NCBI GenBank assembly: GCA_030593645.1 | Contig: JAUVGT010000002.1 | Location: 1-32,169, forward strand | Length of the DNA: 32,169 nt | Source of the DNA: Deltaproteobacteria bacterium | Lineage (GTDB): Bacteria; Desulfobacterota; Desulfobacteria; Desulfobacterales; JAUVGT01 | Direction of reading: 5' to 3' | Part shown: one piece after another, positions 8,945-18,450 of the stretch | Position numbering within the stretch: position 1 is the stretch's first letter | Layout of the letters: each line of letters opens with the position of its first letter | Position numbers and translations under genes: made by a program | The notes under the pieces: generated by a model | Seen by the model: only the letters and a program-made list of their open reading frames with translations | Database searches by the model: none | Told to the model about the DNA's origin: nothing

Positions 8945-11047
8945 TTACACCTTGAACTTGCCGACCATTTCTTTTAAGCGCGCCGCCAGTTCAGATAAAT
9001 CTTTTGAACTCTTACTTAAATTGGTACCGCTTTTTGATATTTCATTGGCCGAAATATTTACATCGGAAATATCCTGGGCGATTTCACCGGCAACCGCGGA
9101 GCTTTGAACCACATTCTCACTGACTTCCTGTATCCCGGTCGACGCCTGGGATACATTATCTGCGATTTCTCTCGTGGTAACAGCCTGTTCTTCAACAGCT
9201 GCAGCAATCGTTGACACAATATCATTGATATCATTAATGATGCTGGTGATCTGCTCAATCTCCTTTACGGTTCTGATAGTCGATTCACGGTTGGTACTTA
9301 TTTTTCCCTTAATTTCCTGGGTGGCGGCCGCAGTTTGTGTCGCGAGTTCCTTTATTTCGCTGGCAACTACCGCAAATCCCTTACCCGCGTCACCGGCCCG
9401 AGCCGCTTCAATCGTGGCATTTAACGCAAGCAGGTTGGTCTGTTCGGAAATCTCGGTGATGGTCTCAGTAACCATACCGATTTCATGGGCTGCCCGACCA
9501 AGCTCTTCCACCATATCCGAAACACTTCGGGCCTGGACAACCGCCTGACCGGTAATATTTCGCGCTTTTTCTGAATTCTGAGCAATTTCATTAACAGAAG
9601 ACGTGATCTGCTCAGCCGCGGTTGCAACAAGGTTCACATTTGTTGCCGCCTGTTCCATGGCCGCGGAAACAGAAATGATACTTGTGCTCATTTCCCCGGC
9701 TGACGCGGTAACCACATTGGATATTGAGGACATATCATCAACAACCTTTGACATCTGACCTGAAAGTGCTGAAAGATTTCCGGAAGAAGATTCCAGTTCA
9801 TCAGCATTTCCCATGATATTTTTAATAATCGTCTGGAGCTTCTCAATAAAAATATTAAACCATTTGGCAAGTTCCCCGATTTCGCCCTTACCCGCTATAT
9901 CCAGTCTCATCGTAAGATCGCCTTCCCCTTCCGCGATATTTTTTAGGCCGGTCACAACTTCTGATATTGGTTTGAACATGGATTTTGAGAAAAAGAATAC
10001 AGCCGCAAAGGCGATCAAAACAAAAAGAAATGCCATGATAGTTAACAGAACAATCAACTGATATGTATTAATCTGGGTTTTCTCATATGAGGATAGAAGT
10101 ACGATTGCACCGATTATTTGAGAATTTTCTTCAACAGGAAAAATGACCCTGGCAAAATCTTTCCCGCCAATTGTAACTTCATCAAAGAACTCATTCGAGT
10201 CCGTTGATTTTGTATTTGTTTTCAAATCCTGAAACGCCGCAATATTGAAAAAATCAAACTCTTCCAGGGTACCTATTCCGGATCCTGTTTTTGAAAAAAT
10301 ATTAACCTCTGTCCCGGATAGCCTGGATATTCTATCTGCAAAGTCCTTTCTGATTATTTGTTTTACTGTCAGCATTCCCACGACCTGATTTTCCCGTTTC
10401 TTTTTATCAATATCAAAAACCTCAGTAATGGATGGAACCCGTGTAACAATTCTGATACTTTTTTCATCCGGTTCAAACCCGTCAGATTCTCTGCTGTATA
10501 CCTTGGCGGTCATTATGAGTTGTTCAAAAGGCAATGTTTCAACGATTTTATAAGATTCTTCTTTTATTTCATCCCCTGTTTTAATGACTGCAAATAAAAA
10601 GACATCTTTTTCATCGTCTTTAAATGGAAAGCCCATTTGAGTTTTTTCACCCTCAATATTCACGAACACAATCAGCTTCCCGTTAGCGTCATGAACAATC
10701 GCCTGGTAAAATTTGTGTACCAGCATCACCTTATACAGATCTTCAATCATGCTTTGATGGGTATACCGGGCCATCTGGTAACCATCCGGGCGTCCCTCGT
10801 AGGAACTAATCAATCTTAAATCCCGGCCGATTTCCCCATTCAGGATCATCTGTTTTGAATCATTAATGCTTTTATTTTTTATATTTTCCAATTCATAGTG
10901 AACAATTGTTAAAGCCCTTTTTAAAGAATCAGATGTGATCAATTTGTTTTGCTTATGGACAGTCAGTGATACAATGACGATTGACCCAACGATTATCATT
11001 ATGACAAGCCCCAATGCGCCAATGATAAGCCTGTTTTTGAATGTCAT
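8945..11047 (-). CDS. Methyl-accepting chemotaxis protein
   Basis: Two TM segments flanking a periplasmic sensor, HAMP, and signalling hairpin [48 protein letters not shown]. Confidence 0.96.
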   Translation of the reverse strand: MTFKNRLIIGALGLVIMIIVGSIVIVSLTVHKQNKLITSDSLKRALTIVHYELENIKNKSINDSKQMILNGEIGRDLRLISSYEGRPDGYQMARYTHQSMIEDLYKVMLVHKFYQAIVHDANGKLIVFVNIEGEKTQMGFPFKDDEKDVFLFAVIKTGDEIKEESYKIVETLPFEQLIMTAKVYSRESDGFEPDEKSIRIVTRVPSITEVFDIDKKKRENQVVGMLTVKQIIRKDFADRISRLSGTEVNIFSKTGSGIGTLEEFDFFNIAAFQDLKTNTKSTDSNEFFDEVTIGGKDFARVIFPVEENSQIIGAIVLLSSYEKTQINTYQLIVLLTIMAFLFVLIAFAAVFFFSKSMFKPISEVVTGLKNIAEGEGDLTMRLDIAGKGEIGELAKWFNIFIEKLQTIIKNIMGNADELESSSGNLSALSGQMSKVVDDMSSISNVVTASAGEMSTSIISVSAAMEQAATNVNLVATAAEQITSSVNEIAQNSEKARNITGQAVVQARSVSDMVEELGRAAHEIGMVTETITEISEQTNLLALNATIEAARAGDAGKGFAVVASEIKELATQTAAATQEIKGKISTNRESTIRTVKEIEQITSIINDINDIVSTIAAAVEEQAVTTREIADNVSQASTGIQEVSENVVQSSAVAGEIAQDISDVNISANEISKSGTNLSKSSKDLSELAARLKEMVGKFKV

Positions 11048-11200
11048 ACGTTGCTGTTCCTTTCAAATATCTGAAGCGGTAAGAGATTGATTTCTAATTA
11101 TAATTTTACTCAAAAACCACCGACATGTCAAGAAATCAGGATGAACTGAAAACAAGTCCCGTATAATAATTCCCATCATTCGATCAGTCAGTTTTTTTTA

Positions 11201-11246
11201 TTGACATGGATGGGAAAAAAAGTTTATGATCTCCATCATTTGATGG
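11201..11246 (+). promoter_or_regulatory. Putative sigma70 promoter and TetR operator
   Basis: TTGACA (11201-11206) - N18 - TATGAT (11225-11230), followed by inverted repeat CCATCA-TT-TGATGG (11233-11246); related half-site CCATCATTCGATCA near 11173. Confidence 0.6.
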
Positions 11247-11271
11247 AAACAAACACTGGAAATGGTATAAC

Positions 11272-11901
11272 ATGGCGACACCGCTGGAAAAAGCCCGTAA
11301 AGCCCCGAATTCGATGAAAGCCAAAATCCTGAAGAAAGCCCGTCGGGTATTTGGTGAGTACGGCTTTCACGGAACCACCACACGAATGATCGCACAGGAA
11401 GTGGGCATCGATATTTCAACCCTGTATTATCACTGGGGTGAAAAGGGAGACCTGTATGAATCTGTCATTGTAGATATTAATGAAGATCTACGACAAAAAC
11501 TGGTTGAGGTTGAGGGTATTATTCATGGCCGGCCCCTTCCGGATCGAATGGATATTGCCATAGATTTGATGACTGATTTTCTTTTCAGACACCCTGAAAT
11601 TTCAAACCTGGTCCTTTTTCAATACTTCGGGAAAACCCGAGGTAAAAAATTAATTAATGTTGAAATTCCCGAATTTGTTTCAGGTATTGCACGGTCCATG
11701 GAGTTGTGTCGGTCGACGGATGATGTTCCCGGCCGTGTCCGCCTTCAGGTCCTGGCAATTATGAATTCAATTCACAGTTTTATCTCAGGCGAACACTTTT
11801 TCCGCAAAATGGTTGAACTGGAAAAAAACGACTACATGGCCGAGGTTAAAAAAACGTTAAAATTCATTTTGATCCCCGCCTTTACAGGGAAGAACAAATA
11901 G
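11272..11901 (+). CDS. TetR-family transcriptional regulator
   Basis: N-terminal HTH AKILKKARRVFGEYGFHGTTTRMIAQEVGIDISTLYYHWGEKGDLYESV. Confidence 0.93.
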   Translation: MATPLEKARKAPNSMKAKILKKARRVFGEYGFHGTTTRMIAQEVGIDISTLYYHWGEKGDLYESVIVDINEDLRQKLVEVEGIIHGRPLPDRMDIAIDLMTDFLFRHPEISNLVLFQYFGKTRGKKLINVEIPEFVSGIARSMELCRSTDDVPGRVRLQVLAIMNSIHSFISGEHFFRKMVELEKNDYMAEVKKTLKFILIPAFTGKNK

Positions 11902-12123
11902 AAAATGAACATTGAATGAGGAAAAGCTTGGCTTTGTCTTTTTTATATGGATGTTGAATTAAACCCAAATAAATGTGATTTCAAAACTTTCAAGAAGGTG
12001 CAGACCAAGAAAAATTATGAGTTTTGAGTTTCAAGTTATGAATGAACGGACAATAAATCAATTTAAATGCTTCAACTTAAAACTAATAATTTATAACTCA
12101 AAACTTAAACCGGAGGTTTACAA

Positions 12124-14253
12124 ATGACCCTCAACCTGAACGCCATTGGGAAAAAAATCGGCCCGCTGGTTAAAGAATACACATGGAAAGACCCGGTTCT
12201 TTATGCCCTGGGTGTGGGTGCGGGCTTTGATGACCTTGAATATGTCTGGGAAGACGGTCTCAAGGTCATACCGAGTTTTTCCATCGCCAGTATCTTCGAT
12301 TTTCTGGCTGAAACAGCCATAAAGGCAGAAGTGGATCTTTCAGGTATTCTTCACGGGGAACAGGATATAATTTTTCACAACCCCATTCCGCCTGAGGGGA
12401 CACTCACAACAGAAGGCCGGCTTACCGATATCTATGATAAGGGGAAAGACAAAGGCGCCATTGTAATCGCCGAGGCCAACACCTTCCATTTAAACGGTCA
12501 AAAACTCTACACAAATATATTCAAGCTGTTTTGCCGCAAAGACGGCGGTTTCGGCGGCGACCCCGGTCCAAAGGAAACAATAAAAATTCCGGATCGAGAA
12601 CCCGATTATACGGAAAATGCCGTCCCCACCAAAAATCAGCCATTACTCTACAGACTCTCAGGGGATATATTCGCCCTTCATATCGACACCGAATACGCGA
12701 AACAAAGCGGTTTTGAAAGACCAATCATGCACGGACTCTGCACACACGGTTATGCCTGCCGGGCTGTAATCAAACATCTATTCCCGGGAAATCCCGAGCG
12801 TATGAACCGTTTCAGGGTTCGCTTTTCAAAAACGGTTTATCCGGGCACACCCATAAAGACCCAAATTTGGAAAACCGGTGAAAATGAAGCTGTCTTTCGC
12901 ACGATCAATGCGGAAACCCAGGATGTCATCCTCGATCTGGGGAAGGTGGAATGGCTCAGCAGCGGTGAACAGGCGCGAAGAAAAAAACTCGGAGATATAA
13001 ACTTTGACGGGAAAGTCGCAGTGATTACAGGCGCTGGTGCGGGTCTTGGAAAAGCCTATGCCCTGGAACTTTCCAGACGGGGGGCCAAAGTACTGATCAA
13101 CGACCTTGGCGGCGCGCCGGATGGTACAGGATCTTCTTCCTCTGCCGCGGACCTTGCTGTAAAGGAGATTAAAAACACGGGAGGAGAAGCTTCTGCCAGT
13201 TATGATTCCGTGGCCACACCCGAAGGCGGCAGGGCCGTCATTGACAAGGCTGTTAAACTCTGGGGCAGGGTCGACATACTGATTAACAATGCAGGTATTT
13301 TAAGAGACCGGACGCTGGCAAAAATGGAACCCGATACATGGAAGTCTGTAATGGATGTACACCTGAACGGAGCATTTCACGTCACAAAACCGGCATATGT
13401 AAAGATGAAAGAGCAGGGTTACGGCCGCATCGTGTTTACCACATCCGCGGCCGGACTCTACGGCAATTTCGGTCAGTCCAATTATTCATCAGCCAAAATG
13501 GGGCTTATCGGATTAATGAACAGTATTAAAATCGAAGGTGAAAATGCCGGTATTAAGGTGAATACCATTGCCCCGATCGCCGGCACACGGCTCACCAGGG
13601 AAGTCATTCCGCCGGACCTTTTTGAAAAGCTCAAACCCGAGTTCGTGGTACCGATCGTACTGTACCTGTGCTCGGAGCTATGTCCGGTATCGGGAAATGT
13701 TTATAACGCGGGGATGGGATATTTTAATCGGGCAGCCGTGGTTACCGGACCCGGTGCCGTGATCGGTGATGGTCAAACCCCGCCGACTCCTGAAGAGATT
13801 GCTTTAAAAATGGCATCCATCAAATCAATGGATCCGCCCAAAGAATACTTCAATGCCACGTCCGCCCTGTCACCAATGCTGGATGCCTTTAATCCTGAAA
13901 GTATCGATGCGGGTGAAACTGCCGGATGCCCTGAAATCACTGTGGCTGCTATTTTTGAAAAAATGCCGGATGCCTTCCAGCCCGATGCCGCAAAAGGTGT
14001 GGATGCAATATTCCAGTATACCATCAGCGGCCCCAATGGCGGAGAGTGGTATTCTGTAATCAGTAAAGAGAATTGTACGGTTGATCAGGGTAAACATGAA
14101 AACCCCACGACGACCATCAAGATGAACGATGATGATTTTCTGGCATTGATGGGAGGCAAGCTCAACCCCATGACAGCTTATACCAGCGGCAAGCTGAAAA
14201 TTGAGGGCGACATAATAAAATCTCAACTGATTGATAAACTATTTAAGTTCTAG
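12124..14253 (+). CDS. Multifunctional enzyme: MaoC-like enoyl-CoA hydratase 2 + SDR 3-hydroxyacyl-CoA dehydrogenase + SCP2 sterol-carrier domain
   Basis: N-term hot-dog region with YRLSGDIFALHIDTEYAKQSGFERPIMHGLCTHG; SDR GAGAGLGKAYALELSRRGAKVLINDLGG and YSSAK catalytic motif; C-term SCP2 (ISGPNGGEWYSVI...MNDDDFLALMGGKLNPMTAYTSGKLKIEGD). RBS GGAGG upstream. Confidence 0.93.
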   Translation: MTLNLNAIGKKIGPLVKEYTWKDPVLYALGVGAGFDDLEYVWEDGLKVIPSFSIASIFDFLAETAIKAEVDLSGILHGEQDIIFHNPIPPEGTLTTEGRLTDIYDKGKDKGAIVIAEANTFHLNGQKLYTNIFKLFCRKDGGFGGDPGPKETIKIPDREPDYTENAVPTKNQPLLYRLSGDIFALHIDTEYAKQSGFERPIMHGLCTHGYACRAVIKHLFPGNPERMNRFRVRFSKTVYPGTPIKTQIWKTGENEAVFRTINAETQDVILDLGKVEWLSSGEQARRKKLGDINFDGKVAVITGAGAGLGKAYALELSRRGAKVLINDLGGAPDGTGSSSSAADLAVKEIKNTGGEASASYDSVATPEGGRAVIDKAVKLWGRVDILINNAGILRDRTLAKMEPDTWKSVMDVHLNGAFHVTKPAYVKMKEQGYGRIVFTTSAAGLYGNFGQSNYSSAKMGLIGLMNSIKIEGENAGIKVNTIAPIAGTRLTREVIPPDLFEKLKPEFVVPIVLYLCSELCPVSGNVYNAGMGYFNRAAVVTGPGAVIGDGQTPPTPEEIALKMASIKSMDPPKEYFNATSALSPMLDAFNPESIDAGETAGCPEITVAAIFEKMPDAFQPDAAKGVDAIFQYTISGPNGGEWYSVISKENCTVDQGKHENPTTTIKMNDDDFLALMGGKLNPMTAYTSGKLKIEGDIIKSQLIDKLFKF

Positions 14254-14284
14254 AAGTGGATTTATTACAAGGGAGAGTATATCC

Positions 14285-17023
14285 ATGATCGGAATCACAT
14301 CATACGGCGCACATATACCAAAACTCAGGTTAAACCGAATGAGTATTGTAGAAAACATGGGCTGGTTTGCCCCGGCGATTGTAATGGTTGCCCAGGGAGA
14401 GCGTTCCTATTGTAACTGGGACGAAGACAGCCTCACCATGGCCGTTGCCGCGGCAACGGACTGTCTAAAAAATATGGACAAACAATCAGTTGACTCCATA
14501 TTTCTCTGCTCAACAACACTGCCCTTTAACGACCGCCTTAACGCGGGTATTCTTAAAACCGCCCTGAACCTTCATGACCAGGTGTCTGCCGCAGACATCA
14601 CATCTTCTGTTCGTGCCGGTACCATCGGTCTTGTGCAGGCGCTTGAGGTAGTGAAAAACCGGGGAAAAAAACAGGCCCTGGTAGCCGCCACCGATAAACG
14701 AAAAGCCAAAACCGCTTACTTTTATGAAATGTGGTTTGGTGACGGCGCTGCCGCGGTCCTTACCGGACGGGACAATGTCATCGCGGAATATTTGGGTTCT
14801 TATACGGTGACCCATGATTTTGTTGACCATTACCGTGGATCTGACAGCGATTTCGATTACATGTGGGAAGAACGATGGACCCGTGACCAGGGTTACTCAA
14901 ACATTATTCCGGAAGCGGTCAACGGTCTTTTTAACACACTTTCAATGACCATGGATGATGTTGACCATTTTGCCTTTCCCTGTTTTTTTGCTGCCGAACA
15001 CAGCAAAATCGCTGCCAAACTGGGCGCCTCCCCTGAAAAAATCATCAACAATATGCATGATGTGTGCGGTGAAACCGGTGCCGCGCATCCCCTGATGATG
15101 TTAATCACAGCACTGGAAAAAGCATCCCCCGGCGACACAATACTTGCCGCGGGCTTTGGCCAGGGAAGCGACGCGCTGCTCTTTAAAGTAACAGATGCCA
15201 TTAAAGATCTGCCTGAACGAAACGGTGTATCCGGGTGCCTTAAAAACGGTAAAACGGTTTCAAGCTATACAAAATTCCTCAAGTTCCGTGATCTTATTGA
15301 TACAGAAATGGGTATCCGGGCAGAAGCTCCCACCCAGACGGCCATGACCGTGCTCTGGCGAAAACGCGATATGCTCCTGGGCATGGTCGGAGGCCGCTGC
15401 ACTGATTGCGGTACTCCCCAGTTCCCCAAAGCAGATATCTGTATTAACCCTGCCTGTAGAAAAAAAGATACTCAACAGCCCTATGAATTCGCGGATAAAC
15501 CTGCATATGTAAAAAGTTTCACAGGGGATCTTCTGGCCGTATCGGTTGATCCGCCTGCAATATACGGTATGGTGGAATTTGAAGACGGCGGCCGGTACAT
15601 GGCAGATTTTACGGATTGTGAGATGGATGATGTCGCTGTGGGGCAGCCTGTAACCCTTAGCTTCAGAAAGCGCTACGTTGACCGGGAACGCGGGTTCAGC
15701 GGCTATTTCTGGAAAGCGATCCCTGAACCGGGACAAACCGAATCACCGGAATCCGATCAAACCATAAGATTTGACGGCAAGGTGGCTGTGATTACAGGTG
15801 CCGGCGCGGGCCTGGGCAAAGCATACGCCATAGAGCTTTCCAGGCGGGGAGCCAAAGTGCTTGTAAACGACCTCGGCGGATCGACGGATGGAACCGGATC
15901 TTCTTCCAGTTCCGCGGATCTGGTTGTAAAAGAAATCACGGACGCGGGCGGAGAAGCCGCGGCCAATCACGAATCCGTGTCCACACCCGAAGGCGGCAGG
16001 GCAATTATTGATCAGGCTGTTAAGCTCTGGGGCCGGGTCGATATATTGATTAACAATGCGGGTATATTAAGAGACAAAACCCTGGCAAAAATGGAACCGG
16101 ACATGTGGCAGCCTGTTATGGATGTACATCTCAACGGCGCATACCATGTGACACGGCCGGCTTTTATAAAAATGAGGGAACAGGGTTACGGTCGCATCGT
16201 CCTAACCACTTCCGCAGCCGGGCTTTACGGTAATTTCGGGCAAACCAACTACTCATCTGCCAAACTGGGCCTGGTCGGTTTTATGAACACACTTAGAATC
16301 GAAGGTGAAAAAGCAGGGATAAAAATCAACACCATTGCCCCGATCGCGGGGACAAGGCTGACCCGGGATATCATTCCGCCGGATCTTTTTGAAAAGCTCA
16401 GTCCCGAATTTGTAACACCCATGGTCATCTATCTTTGCTCTGAAAAATGCACGGAAACAGGTATTATCGTTAACGCGGGCGGGGGATATTTTAACAGGGC
16501 GGCGATCAGTACCGGTTCCGGCATCGCTGTGGGTGACGGCAAAAAACCGCCTGAACTTGAAGAAATACATCGCAAATGGGAAGACATTAATGATCTCTCA
16601 GACATCAGGGAATATGACGATGTAACAAGTTCTTTGAATCCCATGCTTGAGGCTTTCAATCCTGACAATGAAAAAAAAGCTGGAGTTAAAAATGATTCAT
16701 CAAAACCGACCGTACAAAACATATTCGACAAAATGACTGACATGTTTCAGGAGGAAGCAGCAGAAGGCATCGACGTGGTCTTTCAGTATAACATCAGCGG
16801 TCCCGGAGGCGGAGAATGGTATTCTGTTATTAAAAATCAAACGTGTACCATTCAGGAAGGCACACATGAAACCCCGGATACGGTTATAAAGATGAATGAT
16901 GAAGACTTCATCTCCCTGATGTCAGGCGGTCTTAATCCGATAACCGCCTATACCAGCGGAAAACTGAAAATTGAGGGGGACATCATGAAGTCACAGCTTA
17001 TTGATAAGTTATTTAAATTCTGA
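14285..17023 (+). CDS. HMG-CoA-synthase/thiolase-fold domain + DUF35 zinc-ribbon/OB-fold + SDR dehydrogenase + SCP2 fusion protein
   Basis: MIGITSYGAHIPKLRLNR...; CGETGAAHP and GFGQGSDALLF; zinc ribbon CTDCGTPQFPKADICINPAC; SDR GAGAGLGKAYAIELSRRGAKVLVNDLGG and YSSAK; C-term SCP2. Start set at 14285 behind GGGAG. Confidence 0.9.
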   Translation: MIGITSYGAHIPKLRLNRMSIVENMGWFAPAIVMVAQGERSYCNWDEDSLTMAVAAATDCLKNMDKQSVDSIFLCSTTLPFNDRLNAGILKTALNLHDQVSAADITSSVRAGTIGLVQALEVVKNRGKKQALVAATDKRKAKTAYFYEMWFGDGAAAVLTGRDNVIAEYLGSYTVTHDFVDHYRGSDSDFDYMWEERWTRDQGYSNIIPEAVNGLFNTLSMTMDDVDHFAFPCFFAAEHSKIAAKLGASPEKIINNMHDVCGETGAAHPLMMLITALEKASPGDTILAAGFGQGSDALLFKVTDAIKDLPERNGVSGCLKNGKTVSSYTKFLKFRDLIDTEMGIRAEAPTQTAMTVLWRKRDMLLGMVGGRCTDCGTPQFPKADICINPACRKKDTQQPYEFADKPAYVKSFTGDLLAVSVDPPAIYGMVEFEDGGRYMADFTDCEMDDVAVGQPVTLSFRKRYVDRERGFSGYFWKAIPEPGQTESPESDQTIRFDGKVAVITGAGAGLGKAYAIELSRRGAKVLVNDLGGSTDGTGSSSSSADLVVKEITDAGGEAAANHESVSTPEGGRAIIDQAVKLWGRVDILINNAGILRDKTLAKMEPDMWQPVMDVHLNGAYHVTRPAFIKMREQGYGRIVLTTSAAGLYGNFGQTNYSSAKLGLVGFMNTLRIEGEKAGIKINTIAPIAGTRLTRDIIPPDLFEKLSPEFVTPMVIYLCSEKCTETGIIVNAGGGYFNRAAISTGSGIAVGDGKKPPELEEIHRKWEDINDLSDIREYDDVTSSLNPMLEAFNPDNEKKAGVKNDSSKPTVQNIFDKMTDMFQEEAAEGIDVVFQYNISGPGGGEWYSVIKNQTCTIQEGTHETPDTVIKMNDEDFISLMSGGLNPITAYTSGKLKIEGDIMKSQLIDKLFKF

Positions 17024-17043
17024 AAGATTTAAATAACAAAGGG

Positions 17044-17130
17044 TTCGAGGGGTCAAGGGTTCGAGTATTATTTCCCCGGCGGGGCGATGCATTACTTCCC
17101 GCATTTCACTTGAACCCTTGGCCCCTTGAA
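17044..17130. repeat. Long intergenic hairpin inside the beta-oxidation cluster
   Basis: TTCGAGGGGTCAAGGGTTCGAGT (17044-17066) pairs with ACTTGAACCCTTGGCCCCTTGAA (17108-17130): 23 positions, mismatches only as G-U wobbles in RNA; 41-nt loop containing CCCCGGCGGGG. Confidence 0.8.
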
Positions 17131-17209
17131 TCCTTGAACCCTTACATCTCAAACTCTTTAAGGCGGTAAACAAGGGATTTTCAAATACACAAATTTCCCG
17201 GAGGAAAAT

Positions 17210-18418
17210 ATGACTGACGGTATCAGAGACAAAGTGGCAATCATCGGAATGGGCTGCTCCCGATTTGGCGAACGATGGGACATGGGTGCCGAAGAATTGA
17301 TCGTGGAAGCATTTACGGAATGCGTCGAAGACGCCGGGATCGATCAAAAAGAAATACAGGCGGCCTGGGTGGGTAACTGCTTTGAAGAAGTCAGCCTGGG
17401 CAAAAGCGCCCTGGGTGCGGCCATGGCCCTTCGCCTTGACTATGTTCCGTTCACCCGTGTGGAAAATTACTGCGCCAGCGGTACGGAATCATTCAGGGGC
17501 GCGGTTTACGCGGTCGCTTCCGGTGCCTATGATACCTGTCTCGCGATTGGGGTTGAAAAACTTAAGGATACCGGGTATGGCGGTCTTCCCAACCCCGGCT
17601 CAAATATGGGACCCCTTAACTGGCTCTGGTATCCCAATATCTCCGCGCCCGGTGCATTCGCCCAGCTTGCCACAGCCTATGCTGCCAAATATGGTATTAA
17701 AGATCAGGATCTTAAACGGGCCATTGCGCACGTTTCTGTTAAAAGCCATGAAAACGGTTTAAACAACCCCAAAGCCCATCTCAGAAAAAAAGTGACAATT
17801 GATCAGGTTATGGCATCCCCGATCATTGCTCACCCGCTCGGCCTTTTTGACTGCTGCGGTGTGAGCGACGGTGCGGCCTGCGCGATCGTGACAACAGTAC
17901 AAAAAGCCAGGGAGCTTGGCATTAAAAACCCGGTCACCGTAAAAGCCCTCCAATTGGCCTTAAGTAACGGGGAAGAAATGTCATTCAATGACTGGGACGG
18001 CACTTATTTTCCCACCACATCAAAGGCAAGTAAAAAAGCATATCAAGAAGCAGGAATCACAGACCCAAAAGAAGAAATTTCAATGATGGAGCTGCACGAT
18101 TGTTTCTCAATCACAGAGCTTGTGACCTACGAAGATCTTCACATATCCGAGCGGGGTCATGCATGGCAGGATACACTGGATGGAATGTACAACCGTGATG
18201 GAAAAATTCCGGCACAGATTGACGGGGGCCTCAAATGTTTTGGCCATCCCATCGGGGCTTCGGGACTTCGCATGCTGTATGAAATGTATCTGCAGTTAAA
18301 CGGCCGGGCGCAGGACCGGCAGCTTGAAAACCCGCGTTTCGGTCTCACCCACAATCTTGGCGGAGTTCCATTTATGAGCGTGGCCAGTATCGCTATTGTG
18401 GGACTGTATAAAACATAA
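17210..18418 (+). CDS. Thiolase, SCP-x type (acetyl-CoA acyltransferase-like)
   Basis: VAIIGMGCSRFGERWD..., active-site VENYCASGTESFRGAV, C-term GGLKCFGHPIGASGLRM and GLTHNLGG (no second active-site CxG motif, as in SCP-x-like thiolases). Confidence 0.9.
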   Translation: MTDGIRDKVAIIGMGCSRFGERWDMGAEELIVEAFTECVEDAGIDQKEIQAAWVGNCFEEVSLGKSALGAAMALRLDYVPFTRVENYCASGTESFRGAVYAVASGAYDTCLAIGVEKLKDTGYGGLPNPGSNMGPLNWLWYPNISAPGAFAQLATAYAAKYGIKDQDLKRAIAHVSVKSHENGLNNPKAHLRKKVTIDQVMASPIIAHPLGLFDCCGVSDGAACAIVTTVQKARELGIKNPVTVKALQLALSNGEEMSFNDWDGTYFPTTSKASKKAYQEAGITDPKEEISMMELHDCFSITELVTYEDLHISERGHAWQDTLDGMYNRDGKIPAQIDGGLKCFGHPIGASGLRMLYEMYLQLNGRAQDRQLENPRFGLTHNLGGVPFMSVASIAIVGLYKT

Positions 18419-18450
18419 ACAAAACCGAATTCAGCAAGGCTGCATGAACA

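Noticed and set aside
17041-17150. GGTTCGAG/GGTTCAAG strings considered as tRNA T-loops
   Set aside because: No acceptor/anticodon arms; explained by the long inverted repeat.
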